The position numbers were made by a program, and so were the translations under genes. 64,000 bases of DNA. Source: Litomosoides sigmodontis. Lineage: Eukaryota > Nematoda > Chromadorea > Rhabditida > Onchocercidae. Of this stretch, positions 56,019 through 64,000 are shown one piece after another. Each line of letters begins with the position of its first letter. Within the stretch, counting starts at the first letter, position 1. The notes under the pieces are model-generated. The model worked only from the letters and a program-made list of their open reading frames with translations. It made no database searches and was not told where the DNA came from. The stretch is from NCBI GenBank assembly GCA_963070105.1, contig OY718805.1, forward strand, positions 8,239,001 to 8,303,000. The letters are read 5' to 3'.

Positions 56019-58513
56019 TAAATTATCATTTTACGTGTGTCGTAATTATTCCTGAAAATATTTTTCAAACTAGCAGTATATTCTACAGAATCAGTCAAAA
56101 GTAACGAAAAATTTACTTGTACGCAATGATAATGATGAAAAACACTTCCTGCTATAGAGCAGTGTTCAGGAATGAGTAATGGAGGAAAAATTGAAATTTA
56201 TAAAAATATTTTTTAAAAAAATTAATGAATTAGTTTATTAAAAATTAAACTAAAATGTGCAAAAAATAAATTTTTTATATTATAAGGATTTTTTTAGCTG
56301 GTTGATAATTAAGTGATTTATGTTCGCTTTAACAAAAAATTCATACTTTTTTTGCTAAAGATTTATTTAAATGGCACTATCAATTTTCGTATTAAATTTA
56401 ATTCAAAATTTTAAAAACACCACGAATTTTAGAATTATTGCTAACTCTAACCTTTATCTAACTGGTTACTAGGGGAAGCACATTACCGTACTTACAGTGA
56501 AACAAATCTCTTCTGTCGGCATTTAAATAAACAATGCCATACTGTAGTTCTTTGTTAAATGAGCAATTCTGACAAAGTAGTTGTCATTTTTTTTAAAAAA
56601 AATGCAATGAAAGACGTTCCAAAGCATAAAATTAATTTTCACCAAAACATTCATCTGTGCTAAGAACTACACGTTTTCCAAAACGAAAATTAAAACTAAA
56701 AATTGCAATAAACATTACGAAAGCTATTTGATGGAAGCGACAGACTTCACACTGTGAATTTTTTTTGTTGCATTCAGCAGAACTGCCAAAAGTAATTTTG
56801 CACCTTAGCGTTGTTATCATTGTTGAATTATCAAAAAGAAAATTTAATTTGTAGAAAATTTAACAAAAAAAAACGCAAACAAATATTTCAAGAAATACGT
56901 ATTGCACATGATTTTTTTTTAATAAAATTAATTGAAAAGCTCTTTTGTTGTTTTAGATACTAAAATATTATGCAAATTGGAAAATTGTTGCTTTTTTGAT
57001 ATCCGTCATAACGGTGCGCGCGCAATTCACATCAATGAAGTGCGCTTCAGCGCACGCAGTCAATTCACTTTTTGTTGTAAATTTGAAACGAACGAATGAG
57101 GAATGTTTCGAGCGTGCAGCAAAACGAATATATTTTCGAAAAAAGTGTATAGTGTTGAAGATAACATTGCGTCACACACAATCAATAATGAAGAATAGAA
57201 GTTGCGCATCAATGTTACTCATTTTAAAATTATGAAATATAATTAAATTCGAAATTAAAATTCATCATTTATGGATGTGAAAGAAGCTTGTACTAGTTGT
57301 TTCTGCAATTTGCTGTCATGTTTTTGACAGTTTGAAAATAAACAAATAAAAAGTGCTCACTAGCAGACAATGAGACCTAATGCACAATTAAATAAATTTT
57401 GTCAAACAAATGGAATCCTACTGGGATAATTGAGGAAAATTTCAAGTTCGGTGAAATTTCGCTTGTTGCTAGTGTTGAGATAAGTCGTAAGGCTTAAAAA
57501 TTGTTTGTTTATGAGCTTAAGTTGCAAAATTTGGAGTGATTCTTCGCTGTTTTTAGCATATTAAATTTAAAAACATCCCATACTGTTGACGATCAATCGA
57601 GCGCACATCCCTTTTTCATCCTTTCACTTTCTTTTTTACCTATAAAATTTCGATTTTGCTCGAAACATCCTAACTAGTTTCGTAGAGCGCCTCTGGTAGC
57701 GGTAACTTTTGGCAAATAATTCTGTTCCAGGCATTGGTGCTGCTGTCGACGTTATCCTTTTGTTGATTAGCATGTGATCCAGCTAATTAGCATCTGATCT
57801 CCAAGCTATTTGATCCATTTTTTTTTTAAAAAAATTCATCCAAAAGTTTTGAAAAATTTTTTTTTCTCCTTGACACTCCAACGAGCAGACAACAACTTCC
57901 AATAAAAAAATACCGCATTGTTTCGCGGTGAAATTCTATTTGCAGCGAACAAGCATCGTGTGACGTAGCCGAAAAGTTAAATATTTCCTTGACGAAGAGC
58001 TTTATTCACCTCGTTGACGTTACATCAGTCGTCCCATCTTCAGAGCATCCGGAAGCGTGCGTAACCTTGGACTGATTTGCATGTTGACGTGGTGGATTAA
58101 TAGGAATGTTCAATTTCATTTCATTTCAAAGTGATAGATGACAGCAAAATAGACTGTCTGTTCGATCACTGCTATTTACAGTAAATTAGACAATTAGTCA
58201 TTTGACTCAGTCATTTGTCATTTTTGATGGATGAAGCTAGTAAATGCAAAAAGGATGAGCAGACAATGAAATCACATACAGTACTCTCCACAATCATAAA
58301 AACTAAAATTAAACAAAGACGTGCTAACACACGTCTCATACGCATTTTATGCAAACACACGCAACAAACAGATGATGCGTATAAATTCACGAATGCAACA
58401 CGTTACATCGAATATTCAACTACTGCAGGCCACTAAAGGGTTCTCAGTTTTCAGTAGCATTACAAATTATTGAATACATTAGCAATTAAGCCATTTTTTT
58501 CCCCCCAAATGTT
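56019..58513. other. Intergenic region between GPCR copies B and C
   Basis: Contains GC-richer patches at 57005-57060 and 57690-58080. A minus-strand frame at about 57655-57775 (MPGTELFAKSYRYQRRSTKL) is open, but I could not link it to other exons. Confidence 0.5.
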
Positions 58514-59032
58514 CTAATTCACTTGAAGGGTGGTTGTGTTGGTTACGAATCGATCTTTCAAAAATAAGCGTAAAAAATGCTGTTTTATGATTCTACGAGC
58601 ACGTTTGTTATAAATGAAGTATACGGTAGGAAGTACGGAACAGTTGAAAATGATGAGGCAGTTGACGGTAATTCTCGATAGAACATATGCTTCTGTGCCA
58701 AAAATTTTCACTGCAAATGCTGATGAAAATTCGAAAAAAATCATTTCAATTTCCATGGAAATGCAAGTTAGCGCTGCTTGAATTAGCATTGATCGTTCGT
58801 AATTGTTAGTTTTACTCGCACTTGCATTCTGCCTTGCAAACAACGTGAAGATTCCTAAATACACTTCGTTATCTGGTAAAAATAATGGAACGGGCTGGGC
58901 AGAGGGAGAAATTAAGGGAGAAAGAAAAAAAATTAATTTAATTTTGAAACAAATTTATTAAATTGTTTTAAATGATACATTGAAGCAATATATAGTCAGG
59001 AATTAATATATACATGATTATATCTTTAGATC

Positions 59033-59069
<37 letters not shown>

Positions 59070-60729
59070 TACGATAAAATAGCCATTCAAGCTTACATGA
59101 ATTGATACCTGAGGAGAAATAACGTTTACGTCGAATACTGTAGAATATTACAATGTATATTATAAACATAGCAACTGGTAGGACTGTCTTCCACAAGGTG
59201 TAGATTCTGAAAATTGAATTAAATGGTTATTGCATAACGTTGCCAAGTGTCATCTGCCAAATGTCACATTACTTGTAATTATAAGTTTTTGAAAACAACC
59301 GGAAAGGTTAGACAAGTGTCTGCTGCATTTCAGAAGTGGTACGATTAAAAATGATTAATAATAAAAGAATTTAGTATAGTTTTTATTTTGGTTCTTCTAA
59401 AAATAGCTGTATTAATGTAAGGTATTTGGGATACTGTAGAGAGTAGTGTGAATGGAATGAAGGATTGGGAAAATTTCGTTTGCAAAATGATTTGTAAATA
59501 CATTTAACGCGTTAAAAATGTGTCTAAAAATGAGTTGTAGCTTGAAGAGAAGTTTCTCTACTTTGATTATTTCAACTACAAAATCATGTACAACGTGCAT
59601 TATTTCAGCCACCGTACTGCCGACTTTTGTAACCGAATTGTTACAGTGTAGCGACTTTAACGTCCATATTTTATTATTTAAACATAACATGCAAAAAGTT
59701 ACTGTATAAAAAATTTTCCACTTTCTCCTGACTGCTTTGTACAGTTTATTATCCAGCTCAAGGTCGAAACGTGGTATCTTGTGGTGCAAAAATAGGTGTG
59801 TGAGATTGTAATGGCTGAAACTGTCCGCTTTAAGCAAGAAAGGTGTAGTAGCAGTAGTAGTATACAGTAATAAAGTATTCATTTAGCTAACCATGAAATG
59901 ATAATAAGCACTCTTTGAAATTATTTGTAGGAAATTATTTCAAGCAATTTTTTGGAAATATCAAAGAAGTTTACCTAAAGCTGATAACCATAACAAGCCG
60001 ATCATAAAAAGTAATTTTGATTCGAACCAAACATCGAATTTCGGTAGAATTAATACTACAAATCGATTCACAGCCAACAGAAATGTAAATTGCAAAATGG
60101 CAACGAAACAAAGTCTTTCCACGTTTACAAATACATGGTGACTCCAAAATGCAACATGTTCTGAAACACACAAAAAAAAATATCTGCAAACTATCATTTA
60201 TCAATAAATCTATTCATGAATGTGCCATTTTACGGTAATTCATTTGGTTAAATTTATCAGCCCAAATTAAAAATTTCTCGTTTATCGCAAAAAACAATCA
60301 TATGGTTAAAAGCCAAGAGGAGAAATTCAAATGTAAGTTACTGTATGGGAAAAAATCAATTAACTTACCATGTAAACTGCTTCCAAATCCCAGTATTCCA
60401 GGTACAATATAGACAAGTTGAAGGAAAAAAACTGTTAGGTTACAAATAATAAGTTGTGATATGATAAAAATAAATGCGCGACTGTAATGATTTTCTCGAC
60501 AACGGATTACTGTAGCCAACAGTAAATTGCCAACAATACCGTACAGTATGAAAAAGGAAAACACTACAATGGCTACGTATTTACTAACCGTATTGGAATT
60601 ATTCCTTATGTCAAAAATACTCATATTTTTTTCTTCGCATCTTAGAGGTAATATTAGAAATAATGCAATGATGCAAAAGGAACGAGCTATCATCTTGTCC
60701 ATTGCAAAATTTTTTCGGGAAATTTTCAA
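58514..60729 (-). CDS. Srx-like GPCR (copy C), recent duplicate of copy A
   Basis: Exons 60369-60729, 59975-60160, 59703-59814, 59109-59206 and 58514-58854, in phase (1, 1, 2, 1), 365 residues. Four of five exon lengths equal copy A exactly (361, 186, 112, 341 nt); exon 4 is 98 rather than 116 nt, so the third intracellular loop is six residues shorter (RRKRYFSS). The N-terminal 40 residues and the 5' flank are nearly identical to copy A, while the extracellular ends of the TMs and loop 2 differ more (ITISHTYFCTTRYHV against ITIAYAYYCTARYYI). TM3 has LAVNRFVVLILPKF and TM7 NCSVLPTVYFIYNKR. Confidence 0.86.
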
Positions 60730-60817
60730 ATTTGCCGCACTGAAGCTGTTCGTTTCAATGCCTGAAATTGTTGCAAAATTTTCTCAGCTTGAATTATAAG
60801 ATAGCAATTGCAACCAA
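60712..60817 (-). promoter_or_regulatory. 5' flank of GPCR copy C conserved in copy A
   Basis: Counterpart of the block at 48655-48760; similarity fades about 90 bp upstream of the ATG. Confidence 0.5.
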
Positions 60818-62988
60818 TCTTAAAAATTATTCTAATATTTTTTGAAGAATGTAAATTTTGCAAATTTCTACCTGTTTGCGGCGACTGTCGAAATCACTGC
60901 TGCTAATTATCCGATTTTCTTTCTACTACTAAATCCGAGAAAGATGAAGGAGTTTGATTTCTTGAAAATTTAATCTGAACAAGAGACTTAAAAATAGTTA
61001 ATTCGCTGAGCGTCATTCAGGAATATGGAGAATTTTGCAATTGCAGATAAAATTAAAGTGGAAATGTGATTCAATGCTTTCCAGAGGAACTCTTCAATCT
61101 TATATGCAACTTTAAAAAGACTAACTCAATTTGCTTTGCAACGTCAATAACTGAATGAATGCATAAAGTGTGCTGAAGCATAAATTCATTACTTACTACT
61201 TCCTGTTAGAGCAAGTATAATTTATAACGAATAACTTACGCAAAGTGTTTTACTTTCATTTACTTGTCATTTTCAAATTTGCTTTTCATTTTTCACCCGA
61301 AATTTTTCATACGAAATGCATTTTGTATTCGTTGCCTCTTTTTTTTTTTCTTTGTTCAATCGCATACGAATAAGTTATTGTGAAATTTTTTAATAAAAAA
61401 CTAAAATGATTTGAAGTATTAACGCAACCAAATACAATTTGTAGGGAAACAATTAAATTTTTAATCGAAAATACATAGCAATTATTTTTGCGCTTTAGCA
61501 GTTGTAAGTTTTGCATTTACTTGCTTGGCTGCGAAAGAGCAATATGAAATAATTGCTGCGTTAATCAGTTTGAATTACGCATTCGCTTAATTACTCACTT
61601 TGTACTACAATTGCTAGCAACATATATAATTAGGTTTTAGAAAGTAATTCTTGTTGGAATTTAAATTTCAAAGGTTGAGGCATTCATTACAGTAGCAATT
61701 ACTGTCGTGCATTCAATTGCTGTATTCATGCGCAATAATAACGAAAGGATTTGTTTGAAAGCAACATTACACGTTTTTTTTTTCTCAATGTCATTGCAAT
61801 TCACGTTTTTTTTCGAAATCAAAAATGCCAAATTCATTCAAGTTTTTTTTCGCTTCTCATAATAGCCTATTTATGCAGTATTTTGATTGCTACACAAACA
61901 TACAAGTATTTGATTCCTTTGTACTTCTACGTTCACTTGATACTGAAATACTTAAATATGTTCATTTGATATTGTGCCAATCTTTGATTTGCTCTAATGA
62001 AAAGCAAAGAAGGAGAAGGAACAAATTGATGGAAGGATTCACTGATGCATAATTTCATCTTCTTGCTACTGCTGATATTTTAATTATTTTCATTTTTATT
62101 TGCCTGCTTTTATGCACAACATTTTATCATGGAAATTTCATCTTTCACTTGATGAGTTTAAGTGTGCTTAAGTGTACTTCTAACTATTAGCTAGGCGATT
62201 TTTACATTTTTTTTTCTTGTGGAAATTGGATTAAAATTGCAAAATATTTTGCCGATAAAGCAAAATGTCACAACTTTGCTAAGTGTTTGTGCAAATCTGT
62301 GATATTCGAATGAACTTACACTTGCCTTATTATAACTCCCAGATGCATATATCTTCAACTATTAGTTTATAAATATGTTCAAGTAATATTTGTCAAAAAA
62401 ATCGAAATGATTTTTAAAAAAAAAAAATGGACAAGTCATTTAAAAATGGATGAGGTATATTTTAGCTTTTTTTTTGGAAAAATTGAAATGATCATTAATT
62501 TAGCACATTTTAGCCTTTCCTTTTATAACGCTTGCTGTTGACGATTAAATTGCAATATGTTACGTGAAAAAGAACACGTAAAATACATTTAAAATGAACT
62601 TCATTGTCCCTCGATCAACTTTTCTATTGTCCTCTTCACTGTTAAATTACAGATTTATGTTGTTTTAGACAAACCATATATGAAATGGAAAAATCTTCAA
62701 TGTATTAATTTACTGCCCGCACTCAACGAAAATAATTTACCAATTTTACGAACTACTTTTTATGACAGTTTTTCAAAAATTTTTTTGAGAAGTTTTTCAA
62801 AATTGAGAATGAACACAAACAATCTGTGCTAAATTAACTAAATTTACAATTGCAGAAGAAAATCAAAATGAATTTTGCGTTAATTAGCGTACGCTTAGTC
62901 TACGACAACACTCTGTTATTCATTTCACTTTATTTCATTCTGGATTTTACCACGTTTTACTCGTTAAATAAATGTTAGAGTTTTCGTT
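60818..62988. other. Intergenic region between GPCR copy C and the GIPC gene
   Basis: AT-rich DNA, no supported exon on either strand. Confidence 0.6.
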
Positions 62989-64000
62989 TCAAAATTTTTC
63001 TTCATCAGGCAATGACTGGTCGTCATTAGCAACTCCTTCTTCCACAGGCATCTCAACTTTGTCAAGGCGACCATTCCTATAATCGTCCACCATACCCCAC
63101 AAATCAAAATACAATTCTGTTGGAAAATCGAAATTGTTTATGTCTGACTGAAAAAAGAGCCAAGAAAAGTCAATACTTCTGTTTGCAAAAGTTCAAAGTT
63201 TGAAATCAATAAAATGGACAAAATAAAATTACAATTGAAAAAAATTCAGGATTTTCCAAGTAGAATAGACTATTTTGTTTAGTAAATTTTTCAAAATTTC
63301 AAAATGAGAATCATGCAAATTATTTAAACATTTTAAAAATATGATTTTTGGTGCTTAGAGGCAAAAAAATCTCAGCTAGACCATTAATCCTTGTATTAAG
63401 CAAAGTTGCTATATCAATTAAATTGAACTAACATCCATTATGCTTTATAATACGATGTGATTTATCGACCTCTTACTAACTGTAAATTCTTATCAACTTA
63501 TCCTGCACTATGATAATTTTTCTTTTAGGAAATAAAATAATGTAAAATATTAATCACTGAGAGAAATTTTACATTTTATTACCTTTTGCAAAACACTTTT
63601 AAAATCAATGAAATTTTTGCAAACTGAAATCATTTCCCATATTGTTTGTGCCAAATCATTATCATGGAAACCAAAATATGAATCAAATATATCATTCATC
63701 TTATTAATGATCGGTGCATTTGGCAATTCCTACATAGGTGAAGAAAAATTTATAAAACTTTCGAAACATTTTTATTTTTTAATTGAAATCTAATAGCATA
63801 AAATGTCTAAAATTTTCATGTTAAAAGCTTAAAAAGAAAACAAAAGCATTAAATTTGAATAATTAATTCAACCTGCACGATCACTGTTCCATCAGCTTTA
63901 AATCGTATTGTTTTATTTGCATCTAAAATTGATAGTGCACGCTTTGGTGCCGCATATGAACTTATAAAGTTAAATCCTGTCTTTTGTGGCTCAATCAAAC
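62989..64000 (-). CDS. gipc: GIPC-type PDZ adaptor protein, 3' part (window edge)
   Basis: Three exons at the 3' end: 63873-64000 (cut by the window), 63583-63729 and 62989-63147, all phase 0, stop TGA. The first carries the end of the PDZ region (LIEPQKTGFNFISSYAAPKR) and KTIRFKADGTVIVQELP. The second has the GH2 helices: INKMNDIFDSYFGFHDNDLA then QTIWEMISVC. The third has NNFDFPTELYFDLWGMVDD. These match GIPC proteins in order (IEKVDDLLESYMGIRDTELA, then DFAFPDEFVFDVWGAIGD). GIPC binds receptor tails through its PDZ domain and myosin VI through GH2, linking endosomes to actin. The C-terminal extension (EMPVEEGVANDDQSLPDEE) is acidic. The PDZ start lies outside the window. Confidence 0.85.

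Noticed and set aside
57655..57790. Minus-strand open frame with MPGTELFAKSYRYQRRSTKL
   Set aside because: Coding-like but isolated; no in-phase partner exon, start context or family match.

Overview
The window is AT-rich, intron-dense eukaryotic DNA. Its gene content and splice style point to a nematode, possibly one of the AT-rich parasitic lineages, though the sequence does not fix the species. Acceptors end mostly in TTTYAG or TTTTAG, and donors mostly in GTAA, GTAT or GTTA. Supporting evidence is a MyTH4-FERM myosin whose best nematode counterpart is HUM-4, three serpentine chemoreceptor-type GPCR genes in tandem, a GIPC-type PDZ gene, and several small secreted or orphan genes. Almost every recognised gene had to be assembled from short exons by following reading phase across introns; the longest open frames are simple repeats and are not genes.

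Left half (2.7-30 kb, minus strand): one very large MyTH4-FERM myosin gene with 48 visible exons. Reading from the right it encodes the start of the motor, then a 200-N assembly gap that replaces the motor core, then MyTH4-1 and the first FERM lobe. A roughly 900-residue glutamine-rich insert follows, then the next FERM lobes, an SH3 domain, MyTH4-2 and a C-terminal FERM. Its 6.5 kb intron contains a complete single-exon gene of 346 codons on the same strand.

Middle (30-46 kb): mostly non-coding and repeat-rich. It holds a plus-strand gene for a small cysteine-rich secreted protein whose first intron carries a 1.1 kb TTA tract, a possible 54-residue secreted peptide, a possible 45-residue single-pass membrane protein, and a well-supported six-exon gene for a 185-residue protein that I do not recognise (minus strand).

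Right part (46.6-60.8 kb, minus strand): three GPCR genes of one family. The outer two are close duplicates with nearly identical exon lengths; the middle one is older and has one irregular exon. At the right edge (62.99-64 kb) lies the 3' part of a GIPC gene, cut by the window end.

Repeats: three AAT/TTA trinucleotide tracts of about 0.65 to 1.1 kb (two of them intronic), CAA tracts inside coding exons, GT/CA and AT dinucleotide runs, a 169-bp tandem repeat and a 122-bp GT-rich duplication. I saw no CRISPR array, rRNA, convincing tRNA or transposon open reading frame.
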